Shown here: one piece after another, positions 51,950 through 63,482 of the stretch | Numbering within the stretch: the stretch's first letter is position 1 | Layout: every line of letters begins with the position of its first letter | Origin: Branchiostoma floridae | Lineage: Eukaryota > Chordata > Leptocardii > Amphioxiformes > Branchiostomatidae | DNA length: 64,000 nucleotides | Assembly (NCBI RefSeq): GCF_000003815.2 | Contig: NC_049980.1 | Location: 4,110,370 to 4,174,369, forward strand | Reading direction: 5' to 3' | Position numbers and translations under genes: made by a program | Notes under the pieces: generated by a model | Database searches by the model: none | Told to the model about the DNA's origin: nothing | Seen by the model: the letters and a program-made list of their open reading frames with translations, nothing else

Positions 51950-54900
51950 TTTGTCATTTGCAGACAGTCAGAACTTAAAGGCAATATGATAACAAAGAGA
52001 AACAGCAATATTGAAAATACGGGCCGTAGACAATTACTTGCAAATATCATAGACAGATTTTGGTACAGAGAATCTTTTGAAGGGGGACACGGCACGTTCG
52101 ACCGAATCTATCTTTTTTGGTACCAGTCTTTAAAAGGGCACCGACAACCTTGTACATACGGTTTGAAGCAACTTACATTATAGCCGAGGCCTGTTGTGGA
52201 GACTGTTTTGCCCGCTCGACTCCTTTTTTGGTACTAGTCGTTAAAAGGGCACTGACAACCTTAAAGGCAATTATTATGATCCATTCGGAGACAGAAGAAA
52301 GGGCTTCCTGTACCGATCTTGTTTGAAGACCATATGATTAATAATAAGAGGTGCCCTCGCCCTCCCACACGAACCGAATGTTTGCGAAGTCTGTTTGAAT
52401 CGCATATCCGGTAAACCGTCACTCAAGGCGAAACGCAGTGCAACTGCAGACGATGTTTTGTTTTTCCTGATTTTGTTTTGTTTCTGATTGTGATATTTCC
52501 CATTTTCAGACACATTCAGAGGTAATATGACAACAGATAGAAACAGCAGTATCAAAAATACGGGACGGAGCAGTTTCGTACAATCATCATTGCCAGTTGT
52601 TGATAGTGAGAATACTTTGTATGTCGGGAGGGGGGGGGGGGGTTAAAAGTCTATCTCACGTTCGACTTATTTCAAGTACAGTACCACGTCGTTAAAAGAG
52701 CCTTTTATCCAAGGCTCGAATGTAATCATTAAAGCTAGGGCTAGTGCTGTGAAGAGTATTTTGCATGCTGGTTTGGGAGGGGAGATGTTTCCGTCACGTT
52801 TGACTCCTTTCTAGTTCTATTCTGTTCAGTCCCATAGCTCCCAACCTTTCTAGTACAACATGTCGTTAAAGGGCTCCGACAGTCTTACATCCACGGCTTG
52901 AAGGCAACTATCGTAGCAAGGCCTTGTTATGATAATAATTTTGGCTGTTTGGGTGAAGGTATACACGTTCACGGCACGTTCGACTCCTTTGATTCTAGTA
53001 CCAAGTCTTTAAAAGAGCCCCTACAACATTTTATCTACAGCTTTAATGCAACTACCATAGTTAGGACCTTTTGTGTACACGAATTTGCATGTGTGTGTGG
53101 GGGGGGGGGGGGGAAGGGGGGTCAAGTTCATGACACGTTCTACCCTTTTTTGGTAGCAACATTAAAGGGATATTCCACTGCAGAAGGAAGCGTTATTTTC
53201 CAATAGATAATGTATCAATAAATGTATAATCAGCCGACCTCTGGTGGAATTACAATTGTGGTCAATTACGCAACGTGTGTATGTGAAACAATATGACACT
53301 CACTAAACCCATGCAGACCCTAACCATGCATTCCCTATACGTGTAAAGACACTTCCTTTGTCTTTGATATTTTTGGCATAAATGAAGGGCGCTGAGCACA
53401 CCAAGAAGGTCAATTGTTCACAAGATATCAAAGAACACATTACAAGACGTGCTTTTCTTAGCGCCCCTGAAATTTTGCAACTTAAATTAAGACAGGCGTT
53501 CTTCGGCACATTGTATTCAGCTATAGGCTTAAGATTGATTAATTGAATTAGAGGCTACTGAAGGGGTTTTTTAGAAGACTGAAGGCTTTTTGATACGCGT
53601 GGGGCTAATGGGTACTTTATCGTATAATGTGAAGTAGTATGCATTTCTCACTTCCTACAATTCATATCTTTCTGGAAATAACACTCCCTTCTGGAGTGAA
53701 ATGCCAATTTATAAGGACACCGACAGCCTTGCATATACGACTTGAAGGCAATTATTATGATCCAACTGAAGAAAGGGCTACCGGCACTGAACTTGTTTGA
53801 AGACCTTATTATGAATACCGAAGGTTGCCCTTGCTCTTCCTCACGAACAGAATATTTGCGAAGGTTGTTTGTTTGAATCTCATATCCGGTAAACCGTCAC
53901 TCAAGGCAAAACGCAGAGACTATTAGAATGTTGGAGAGGGAAGGCTCTACAAGTTCAAGGAACGTTGGACCAATATTTGTCTAGCGTGCCATGAACCGGC
54001 TTCGTTAAAGGGCGCCGACAGCCTTGAATCCATCAATGCAACTGTCATAGACAGGGTTTCCTGTGGAGACTGTTTTACATGTTTGAGGGGGTTTACAAAA
54101 TAATCTCACGTAGACCCCCTTTTTGTTACCACGTCGACAAAAGGGCAGCGACAACTCTTACATCTACGGCTTGAACGCAATTATTATGATCCCTTCGGAG
54201 ACGGAAGAAAGGGCTTCCGGCGCCGATCTTGTTTGAAGACCTTATTATCAATACCGAGAGGTGCTCTTGCCCTTCCACACGAACAGAACGTTTGCGAAGT
54301 ATGTTTGCTTGAATCTCATGTCCGGTAAACCGTCACTCTAGGCAAAACGGCGAGACTATTTGAATGTTGGGGGGGGAGGCTCTACAAGTTCAAGGTATGC
54401 TCGGCCAATATTTGTCGAACGTGCCATGAACCGGTGTCGTTAAAGGGCACCGACAGCCTTGAATCTATCATGCAATTGTCATAGGCGAACCGATGACAAC
54501 CTTAAGCTTACATCTACGGCTTCAATGCAACCGTCATAGGCAGGGTTTTCCCGTGAAAACTGTTTTACATGTTTGAGGGGGGTTACAGAATAACCGCACG
54601 TAGACCCCCTTTTGTTACCACGTCGACAATAGGGCACCGGCAACCCTTACATCTACGGCTTGAAGGTAATTATTATGATCCCTTCGAAGACAGAAGAAAG
54701 GGCTTCCGGCGCCGATCTTGTTTGAAGACCATATGATTAATGAATGAATGAATGAAGACTTTATTGCACATTTTTGCCACACCGGGCTAAGTACAGGTCA
54801 CAACAAGACAAGATACAGTTCACAGATACAAAATGAGACTATTGCTGGATAAATTCAACTTCTCCTCGCTTTTCTGATATAGTGGAGATAAAAGAGCAGA

Positions 54901-56640
54901 TATGTTTTATGATCGATGGTTTGTCTAGTTGCATTATGGATACCGAGAGGTGCCCTCGCCCTTCCACACAGACCGAATGTAAATGTAAACTTTGTTGCAA
55001 TCTCATATCCGGTAAACCGTTTGAAGGTGGAAAGCAGTGCAATGGACCCTTCCAGCCGAACACCATAAGCCCCGCTCCCTGTTCGATCTCGGGTTCTATT
55101 TCAAAACCTCGGTCAAAAACGGCGCGAGTTGCAAAAACATGGCCGCCGCCGCTATGAAGCTGAGAATACCGACTGACTTCGGTTTAGCTTTTTGGGCCCT
55201 AAAATCCTCTCAGAACTGGCGAAAGAAAAATGCTACGCATTCTTTGTTAAAGGCAACATCCACTGGGTACAGTCATTTGAGGAGGTGGCGTATATAGTTG
55301 CGGTAAGGGCGATATAATTTCAGTCAAAGCGGAAGCTGGAGATGCTCCATAATATTCAATGTTGGTGGGCAAGAGTGCCCGGTTTCTGACATGCGGTCAA
55401 TGCAGGTGTAAAGCTGGGTACGTATATATATGGCAAGCTTTCTACCGCGTTTGTTGAATGCATGACATTTGCATACATGCTAGGGAGAAAAACCAAATTA
55501 TAAGAAGAAAGCAGCTCGGTCACTCACGGAGAGGGAGCTTGTACCACATGCCAAATATAAGACCCTAATACAAAGTCCGCCAGTGCAGAGTTCTGTCTCT
55601 TCTGCGTATACTGCTTTACATGTACATCCTGCCCAGGAACAAATTAATGCTTTGTAGCGCCTACCCTTCCCAAAACAACTATACTCCGCCGGTGTAGTCT
55701 TAAACAAAAAAAGGCATAGCATTTTTCTTTGGCCATTTCTGTCCCACTAGGACTGTTTTTGACCGAGTATTCGAATTAGAATAGGGGATTCTATTTTTCG
55801 ATATGGCGTTCGGCTGGAAGGGTCCATTGCAGAGAGGTTGCCCCCATAGCGCAATTGACGTATTGCGGACGGCATTGTGCCATTTCACGATTTTTTTATG
55901 CTTCTGATTGTGATATTTTTTATTGTCAGACATCAATAACTTGATGGCAATATATATGATACCAGAAAGAAACAGCAATATCAAAAAATACGGGCCGTAG
56001 CAATTATATGTGCTTGCAATTATCAAAGGTCGTGCTAGGGAGACTATTTTGTGTATTTGAGGGGGGAGGGGGGGCACGTTTACGGCACGTTCGAACTTTT
56101 TTTGTGGTACCAGTCGTTAAAAGGGCATCGACAACCTTGTATCTACGGCTTAAAGTCAACTATCGTAGTCAGGCCATGTTGTGGAGACGTGTTCTACAAG
56201 GTCACGACACGTTCGGCCAGTATTTTTCAAACGTGCGATGAACCGGTGTTGTTGAAAAGGCCCCGAAAGCCTTATATCTTCTGCTTCAATGCAACTGTCA
56301 TAGCCAGGGGCTTCCTGCGGAGGCTGCTTTGCATTTTTGAGGAGGGGGGGTGGAGGAGATACAAGTTCACAGCACGTTCGACCCTTTTTTGGTACCAACG
56401 TTAAAAGTGTACTGACAGCCTTACATTTTCGGCTTGAAGGCAATTACTATGATCCCTTCGGAGAAAGATGAAAGAGCTTCCGGCGCCGATCTTGTTTACA
56501 GACGTATTTGTTCAAACCGAGCGGTGCCCTCACCCTCCCACACGTACCGAGTGCTCGCGGAGTACGACCTTAATTAATCTTTGTTTGAATCGCATATCCG
56601 GTGACCCGATTCAAAGCGGAACTCACCAGATCTGTAGCGG
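51950..56640. repeat. Complex tandem array (three block types, ~4.7 kb)
   Basis: Block B ('gttaaaagggcaccgacaac', 'cttacatctacggcttgaag', 'gcacgttcgactcc') occurs about 14 times (near 52129, 52240, 52692, 52863, 53010, 53160, 53718, 54004, 54132, 54440, 54626, 56116, 56252 and 56398). Block C ('gatcccttcggagacagaag', 'aaagggcttccggcgccgat', 'atatccggtaaaccgtcact') occurs five times (52275, 53758, 54186, 54676, 56448). Block A ('gaaacagcaatat', 'aaaatacgggccgtag') occurs three times (51960, 52510, 55925). Minus-strand block A encodes a repeated hydrophobic peptide. Confidence 0.85.
54737..54935 (-). repeat. LINE 3' end inserted in block C
   Basis: On the minus strand it ends '...tgtgcaataaagtcttcatt' followed by a (CATT)n tail ('cattcattcattcatt'). 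It interrupts the text 'catatgattaat|accgagaggtgc' of block C, so it was inserted after the array formed. It also carries 'gccacaccgggctaagtaca', seen in part at 58290-58312. Confidence 0.7.
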
Positions 56641-57249
56641 TTGAATACATTGGACACAGATACGTAGGAAATGACGGAAGTAGCCTTCTGTGAAGTATTC
56701 CCTGATTGTTTGCATCGCATATCACCAGCTCGAAGCCTAACGTACCAATTTTGTACAGTAGGTACAAGCTGTGTAAGGCCCTATTCCCACTTTTTATTTA
56801 TTAGTTTCACAAAACCATTGCTTTATTTCTACCGACGTTTCTGTCTGTCACCTTTTTCAGGGCAGTTCTGACTGGTTCACATTGTACTGCAGCCATAGGT
56901 GTCGCTGCTTACCTAAAGTATTTACATATATACAGTGATTTCCCCTGAGGAATGTGACATAAGGTCACCAAAACGTCGGTGAAAATAAAACAACGGTTGT
57001 GTAAAAAGATTATCTTTATTCTGTGACTTACTAGCATGATGAAAGTATTCACGGTGAATTCCTTTCAATTCTAAGAACCATACGTTACTGACACTTCTCT
57101 CTACCGTAACAAAAGGTTGCCATGAACGTGCAGCTGGCCTTGACAGCAGCAACCAAACTTTTGTCTTTCCTTGCTGCACACACGGCGCTAGTGTTCATTG
57201 TCAGTGGCACATTTGTAAAAGACATTTACATTTGTAGAACAGACCGATC
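56641..57249. other. Unassigned stretch
   Basis: 'tttatttctaccgacgtttc' (56822) and 'ggtcaccaaaacgtcggtga' + 'aaataaaac' (56965-56992) are inversely related, a pattern seen at ends of Penelope-like and CR1 elements. No gene is defined. Confidence 0.4.
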
Positions 57250-57590
57250 AAAACATTAAAACAAAGCTATGAATGAAGACTAAACTTTACGTGGCCAACA
57301 ATTTCAAGAGATTTGAGCTCACCCAAATTTTTCAATAGGGTCCCTCATCCTTGTTTATGGAATGTACCCGCCCGCTGTTACTTTCGGGGCGTGACGTCAA
57401 ACTCACGTGACTGCAGCAACGGGTCGTAAGTGCCAGATAACCTGTGTCGCCCCCCGTCTCTGTTAATTGTTGGACAATGGGCTAGAATGTATGATTGTCC
57501 CTTCAGTCATTTTGCAAGTTTAAAAATTCGGATTTCTTTAATTCTATAACGTCATTTACTAACACAAATGAACTTTCAAGATTAAAACAA
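57250..57590 (-). mobile_element. Penelope-like element end
   Basis: The minus strand at 57475-57416 encodes PTINRDGGRHRLSGTYDPLL, the same endonuclease tail as at 12150-12230. Plus-strand outer text 'agactaaactttacgtggcc' and 'cacccaaatttttcaatagg' matches its arms. 'tttactaacacaaatgaact' + 'ttcaag' closes the copy. Only one arm pair remains partly inverted. Confidence 0.72.
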
Positions 57591-57639
57591 AGTAATGTTT
57601 TTAATCATTTTCTTTTCTTTTGGGGGCATACCTGACCGA

Positions 57640-57905
57640 TCATGCCTAAGCAAATAACAAGAGAGGAGAGTTGAGGAGAGATTATAGTCAAGTCTCCACA
57701 TTCAAACTTCGTCTAAAACAGAGGCAGTTAGTGTTGTTAACATGAAGATAGGATTTTAAAACACCAATGGACGTCGGATACTCCACCAAACAGAATCATT
57801 TGTAAGCAAAATGAACCATTGCTTTGAGCATAATAAGACCTTGGTCGACCTGATCCTCTGGACTGTACAAGTATTTGAATTTTATGTACCGTTACCCACC
57901 CCTAT
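57640..57905. mobile_element. hAT-type MITE fragment
   Basis: 'caaataacaagagaggagag', 'gtcggatactccaccaaaca', 'aaatgaaccattgctttgag' and the terminal 'taccgttacccacccctata' match 6655-7086 in the same orientation. The left end has been lost. Confidence 0.75.
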
Positions 57906-58140
57906 ACCGGGTGCAAACTATTATCTAGGCGGTAGAGAGTTCCGTACTTATACCCCAAATTACCTTACAGACCACTTTAGGAATATTAATAGCGAGGTCA
58001 CTCTGCTGACATATTTCTCAAACAGCCAGTTCCTATTTCCGCACCCTGACTGCAAGCCAACCTAATTTGTATCCAAGTCATGTTTCCAACATCCTCCGGG
58101 TTTTTTTCAACGTCCATGACTGCACGGGTCTAAATACATG

Positions 58141-58312
58141 AAAGAATGAATACCTTTATTTTGTTTACCCTCACCAAGAAGGTTAAATATTCTTTGTAGC
58201 GGTTAGGAACATGTGACGCAAGTTTGAGCTCTAGTAGCTTTCTTTGCAACTGCAGCGGTGTTTATTTTTTGTATATTTTTGCACAATCTGAGTTGAGCTA
58301 AGTACAGGTTAC
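58141..58312 (-). repeat. LINE 3' end fragment
   Basis: 'gaaagaatgaatacctttat' + 'tttgtttaccctcaccaaga' and 'tttgcacaatctgagttgag' + 'ctaagtacaggtt' are, on the minus strand, a CR1-like UTR ending 'aataaaggtattcattc'. It shares 'gctaagtacaggt' with 54786. Confidence 0.55.
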
Positions 58313-58362
58313 ATGTTGGTACGAATATCAAGTCTTTATGGGTTTGGCCATTATGTAAATAA

Positions 58363-58899
58363 GGCCACAGCAAGTAAATTTTATGGATGACATCAGCGCG
58401 CGCATTGATTTTCGTCTGATTTCAGAAAAAAAACAAGAATTTTTTTCTTCTGCAGGGAAGGTCAACATGACGATAAAGTACCAAAATGAGCAAATATGTT
58501 GTATTGTCGCATAATAATTGTACTTGTAGAAGTGACACTTGCGAGGTACCCAGGACTGTAGTTGTAGAAATTAAACTTATTGGATAGTTGTAAAAGTGAC
58601 ACCAATATGGAAGCTATGAGTGTGGTTACCAACTTTGTTGGTGATGCCAGTCTACCACACTAGTGTCACTTTTACCACACCAGTACATGTCTTGAATACA
58701 GGAATGAATGCCTTGTTGGCTCTGATACCATGTATTGTCCCTTTAATTCTTGCAACAACATTCATCACAACTTTATGGTGCCTATTTTTGAAAATGTAGC
58801 CATCTTGTTTTTTTTCACCCATCTTGTTTTTTTTCGCCCTATCGCACTATTTTTGCAGTCTGCAGAGGATGTCATCCATAAAATTTACTTGCTGTGGCC
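58363..58899. mobile_element. Harbinger-type MITE, full length, TAA duplication
   Basis: GGCCACAGCAAGTAAATTTT at the left, AAATTTACTTGCTGTGGCC at the right. TAA at 58360-58362 and 58900-58902. 537 bp and nearly identical to 44225-44754, so the family was active recently. Confidence 0.93.
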
Positions 58900-59102
58900 T
58901 AATGCCCGCCATATTGGATTGTTGAATCTGGAAGTTGTATGCTGTAAATGTCAATGCGTGCATGCCATTCAAGTCACATATCTAATTGAATCACTTCATA
59001 TATGGGATAACTTTATATACATGTACCAACTGGTAGCAGCTTTATAGTTGAGCTCCTGGTTCATATTAGTTGATAACTGGGAGACTCCGGTTCAGCCTTG
59101 GG

Positions 59103-59570
59103 TAGGGGTGGGTACCAGTACAGAAACGTCAAGTACAGGTACGGTCCAGGTCCAGAGGATCAGGTCTAGGTCGACTCAAGGAGGTTAACCTCCTTGGTCG
59201 ACTAGACCTGATTCTGGACCTAATTGTCTGTGAATGGTCGATGCTCAAAACATTGGTCCATATTTTGCTACAAAAAATCTATTTGGTGGAGTCTCCTATG
59301 TTCACGTAAAACAACGCTAACTGCCTCCGTTAAGCTAGACTAAGTTTAACTGTAGAAACTTGATAGAATGACTATAAATTGTGCTCTACTTCTCACTTGC
59401 TATTTTCTTGGACTAATAAGCCTCAAAACACGTGAATACCTGCCGCCGTAGTGCTAGTATAATCTGTTAATTTTCTAATTGGTCCAACATCCGGTTCACT
59501 GTGTTTTTCCGGACCGATCCAACAAGAAAAACGATTTTGTACCAGTACACCGTACCGGTGCCCACGCCTA
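59103..59570. mobile_element. hAT-type MITE, full length with a 48-bp palindrome
   Basis: TAGGGGTGGGTACCAGTAC at the left, 'gtaccggtgcccacgccta' at the right. Internal order as in 6655-7086 but inverted. Within it 59168-59215 is a near-perfect palindrome ('aggtctaggtcgactcaagg', 'aggttaacct', 'ccttggtcgactagacct') centred on GTTAAC. Flanking 8-mers (GCCTTGGG, GCCTGAAT) share only the first four bases. Confidence 0.85.
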
Positions 59571-59810
59571 GCCTGAATTATGGGATACAAGTTTGGGCTA
59601 AGCCGTCTTTCAAAAGGAACATAAAATTGGAGGTTTTCAAGAGCATGCTTTGCGCACGTTAAACAGAAAGGATCAGCAATACTCGAGCACACTCCCTGAT
59701 ACTTAAATAGCAAAGGAAACTTGTCACTAGAGTAGAAGTGTCACTCGACAGTACAAGGGTTTAAACGGACCACGAAATCATGACGCATATAAATAAGTTT
59801 CTAGGTATGA

Positions 59811-59990
59811 TGCGTCGATGCGTGTGACTCATATTCATTTGTGTGGAATCGTGGTTGGCCCAGAACAAAGAGGCTCTAGGTTCTAATCGCCTAACATGCC
59901 AGCGATGTTGTGTGTTGGGAAACACAACTTTCATCACTCCATCCAGGTGTAAAAATGGGTACCTAACTTTGGAGCTAAAAGGTGGTGATA
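59811..59990 (+). repeat. Degraded tRNA-derived SINE
   Basis: 'gcgtgtgactcatattc', 'ggctctaggttctaatcgcc' (B-box), 'gcgatgttgtgtgttgggaa' and 'ccatccaggtgtaaaaatgg' then 'gtacctaactttggagct'. Same body as 25135-25310. Confidence 0.65.
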
Positions 59991-60338
59991 GAAGAGGGAT
60001 GGGCTCCACTTTCTAACACCGTGCCCTAGACAAAGTGAACAACAACCCACTGCCCCTGTGGCCCCAGAAAAGCTATAGAATTACCTGTCGTTCACGGTAG
60101 CACACCACAGGCCCAACACCATTTCATGCCTATGTTCCCCTAATCATACCCGTGCCATTTTTACTCTTATCAGCAGAAGAAAAATGCAGACGACTTGACT
60201 TTCAAATAATTTGTCGTTACGGATAGATTACAGCTGTCTTTCATGTTCATATTTTTTGCTTCTTGCCAAGTTTGATCACAAAAAATGTGCCGCGGGGACT
60301 TGACATGCTCGTCTACACAGTCGCCACTTGGATGTCTG
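59991..60338. other. Unassigned stretch
   Basis: No element recognised between the SINE and the CRE/E2F cluster. Confidence 0.3.
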
Positions 60339-60392
60339 TGACGTCACCGTGACGTCACTCCATGACGTAAGAGGTCATTTTCGCGCCATTGG
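60339..60392. promoter_or_regulatory. CRE / E2F / CCAAT cluster
   Basis: Two perfect CRE palindromes TGACGTCA (60339-60346, 60350-60357), a near-CRE TGACGTAA (60363-60370), an E2F consensus TTTTCGCGCC (60378-60387) and an abutting inverted CCAAT (ATTGG, 60388-60392) lie within 54 bp. The density fits a core promoter of a cell-cycle or stress gene. No transcription unit is recognised beside it. Paired 'gacgtca' motifs also occur in the Penelope-like ends here, so a transposon origin is possible. Confidence 0.45.
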
Positions 60393-60494
60393 AATGTTTA
60401 TCTGTCCAACAGGTGCCCCCGATTTTCTTCCCTCAGGAAAATTGTGCTTTTAACTGATGCGACTCAGGTGAAAATGAGTACTTTCTTTTAGGAG

Positions 60495-60615
60495 CTTTCT
60501 CTCGGATGGAATGTATAGCCGTAAGTCAATTAGTTGTTATAACTGTGCTTTTTGAAACTTTCTCTCGGATGGAATGTATAGCCGTAAGTCAATTAGTTGT
60601 TAACTGTGCTTTTTA
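60495..60615. repeat. 63-bp tandem duplication
   Basis: 'ctttctctcggatggaatgt' + 'atagccgtaagtcaattagt' + 'tgtt..aactgtgcttttt' appears twice, starting at 60495 and 60558, with almost no differences apart from a 3-bp length change. Each copy carries a splice-donor-like GTAAGT. Confidence 0.92.
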
Positions 60616-61808
60616 AAAAGTAAAGATATTTTGCAGCTAACTTCGGTGTAAATACTGTACAAAGCGTACGTCTTGTGCATAATCAAGAAATGAAGTTCAC
60701 AACTCAAATTTCGGGGCATATTTATACAATGTGGACATGTAGTCTGAAAAAGAGTTAATAGATCAATAAACGATTAGTATTTCATCAATATCCACCAAAT
60801 TTCAAATCATTGTGGTCAATACGTTCCAGTCGACGTCCTTTGAAAATCAGTAGCTAGATGGTGAGAAAAACAAGGTTGAGTTGTGTGGGTATAGTTCCTC
60901 ATGCCATGAAATTTTTGCAAAGACATTGTCAAAATGTTAGATGAGCATTCCCTTCAAAAAGAAAAAAAAATGGGTTATCTGACTTTCCGCAGAGCAACTC
61001 AAATGTCCACCCCACCCCCCCTTTTAGGATTACCTACGCTGCTGGGTGTGGCCTGCAAAGTCATGATCGTAAGGGTTTCATTTTAGGAGCTATCCAAAAA
61101 TGCGTTTTACTTATGCGATTACGCCCCAAAATTTCAATTATGCACCTTATTTCATGATGAGGCGCAGGACGTTTCTATTACCCTGTGTATGTCTTGTCTA
61201 TCGCGACAGGTTGAAAATTAGCGCTTCAATGATTCGAGACAGCAAAAATAAACTATAGCGTAACGCAGATGCTGCATATCTGCAACGTTCAAGAATGCAC
61301 ATAAAAGCACATAACGTCTAACAACTTGATCGCCATTTAATTTAATTTCAATATGTCGGCTAGAAGTGATTTTGTTGATTAGAACGTCTTGGATTCATAT
61401 TGAGGGTCTTCCGGGAATGTCTATGACATTAAAGTCGAGTGACTCCTTATAGGAAACGACAGACAATAACTGCAAGGGCCGTCAGTGACAGTCACTGCGT
61501 GTATAATGCACCGTTTAGGCCTAGGAAAAATGTTGTGTTTTCGGTTACATTCCTGAAAAAAATAGGTCGGTAGGACTTCTTTTTTGTTTTCTTTTTTCTA
61601 TATGTCGACCGAAATGAGCCCTATATCATTGTGTGCAAATGCGAAAAAGATTACCTACATCTGCTTGGTTTATGTCCACCTTACATCTACAGTATTTCCT
61701 TTTAACAGTGATGATGTCACTGTATGTCTAAGCTTTGAATGGTTCGTGGCAAAATAAGAAGAAAGAAGAAGACACCAGCAAAAACAATATGTTTATCCCT
61801 ATCTATAG
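60616..61808. other. Unassigned stretch
   Basis: AT-rich, with no gene or defined repeat. 'gcaaaaacaatatgttt' at 61780-61797 recurs near 47060. Nothing else. Confidence 0.3.
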
Positions 61809-62119
61809 ACATAGTACAATATGATATATTCAACTCGTATAAGGTCCGTATAGAAGTTTTAGCCTCTACCGGGCTCCACAAATCGTCGGAAAATAATAGA
61901 AATTGGACAAATATTATATGATAGCTAGATAACATGCCAGAAAAGTAAATTGGTCGCAAATCATACTCCTCAGACAGCTAGCTCCTCTGACATGTATGAG
62001 TCTATATTTTTTGAAATTTTTAATGTTCTACAGCGACCTGTGGAGCCTGGTAAAGGCTTAGTATTCAATACGGAACTCATATGGACTTGCATATATACGC
62101 ATGTGTGAACCCGACTTTA
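61809..62119. mobile_element. Foldback MITE, 'AAGGTGGGGTCACAC' family, third copy
   Basis: 'gtataaggtccgtatagaag', 'ctctaccgggctccacaaat', 'aaattggacaaatattatat' and 'gataacatgccagaaaagta' are followed by the inverse half and the right end 'tatatacgcatgtgtgaacc' then 'cgacttta'. The left 30 bp are degraded. Confidence 0.8.
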
Positions 62120-63400
62120 GATTCGATCGGGTTACCGGAAACACAACATTGTTTTCAATAGGCCTGACTCCTCCTCATCTCAACATGCATATAGAGCGAA
62201 CTTTGGGGAATCTCAAGAGGAACGGGTCTATAGAATTAAGCTTGTACAGCCTCAATCAAAATGTCGGATAATTTCTGAAATGCATGGAGTCGACAGTCGC
62301 CGCTTACCACCGTGTATTCTCGACATGTGCGTAGGTAGCCCCTAGGGATTTAAAAGTGCGCTTCGTTAGATTATATTTAGTTACTTGTCTGCAGAAACAA
62401 TTTGTTAAAAATCCCAGTCACCAAGTCGACTTTTAGCTGCAATACTATTATGCTCTTATTCTGTCAGCATTGATGTATCTTGGTTGGAGGATGGTATGAA
62501 GGAATTAACTCAAGGTTATATTTATAAATTTACCTAAGATGACAAACAATTACTTCGACGCATACCAGTGACAGTTATTGTACGCGTAGGCTGTGTTAAT
62601 TTTATTATACGGATGACATCCTCTGGAAACCCTAAAACTAATACGAGCGTTATGAAATCCTTCGTTATGAAATCCATTATGAAATTTCTTCGTTATGAAA
62701 TCCATATAACTTAAACATTGATTTTCCTTCGATGACGTCACATAAACCACAGAATTAGAAGCAAATGCAGAACCTGTCACCGCAGCTTGCAAAAATCATA
62801 CTTTGGGGAAGCAAATTTAAAAAAAAATTGTAATAATATCCTGCAGTTCTACGTAACCACGGTGCATTAGAGTTGTTTGTCTCTCATCAGTAATTTTAGT
62901 GTTAGAAGCAACCCGGGGCCCAGCCGTGACCACAAAATAGCCCGGTAGCCACAGGGTGTGCCATGAGGCCGCGTATGGATCACACGCAAAGTGACGAAAA
63001 AAGCATCTCGCGAACTTCCCGACAGGGCCCCCTTTTACCATTTGTGACCCAAGCATGACCCAGGGTTAACTTTTGACGTTTGGCGTCTGAAGCCATTTGT
63101 TTACAAATCTCCGAAGTCTTTTTAATTACAGTACTTGCAGTCTTAGCCTCCATAGCAGGCTCTCTATGGCCTTTTTTTTGGCACTTTTGCTGGCCATTTC
63201 TTTTTGTACTTGGTCGCTGATTGCTGGCCTCTCTGATAGCCGGCCATTTTAGAGCCTGCATGGAAACGGCGGTACAGAGTAATATTAAAAACGATTAGCC
63301 ATTCATCTGCCCTATTAACACATACGTTAGGAATAATTCACAACTCCGTGAGAGGCAATTCGCATGTCGGCTGCAAGCATTTTACAACTCGGGCGACACG
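62120..63400. other. Mostly unassigned; short MITE scrap
   Basis: At 62596-62650 'taattttattatacggatga' and 'catcctctggaaaccctaaa' are ends of the 'GGCCATGTTGATTTG' family. Nearby 'cgttatgaaatcc' is repeated three times (62649-62702). The Lys-rich minus-strand frame at 62980-63261 has no recognised domain and is not called. Confidence 0.4.
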
Positions 63401-63482
63401 CGCCGCCCGGCCGCCACCTGGTCATTTGCATAGAGCATGCTTGTTTACCAACACATACCGAAAGAACGTCGAACTGGTAAGT
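63401..63482 (+). promoter_or_regulatory. Promoter-like right-edge segment
   Basis: GC- and CpG-rich 'cgacacgcgccgcccggccg' is followed by an octamer ATTTGCAT (63424-63431), a forkhead-like TGTTTAC (63441-63447) and a strong donor-like CTG|GTAAGT at 63477. This could be the start of a plus-strand gene extending beyond the window. No coding exon can be seen to 64000. Confidence 0.35.

Noticed and set aside
62980-63261. Lys-rich 93-codon minus-strand frame
   Set aside because: No domain and no promoter. Composition alone does not support a gene.
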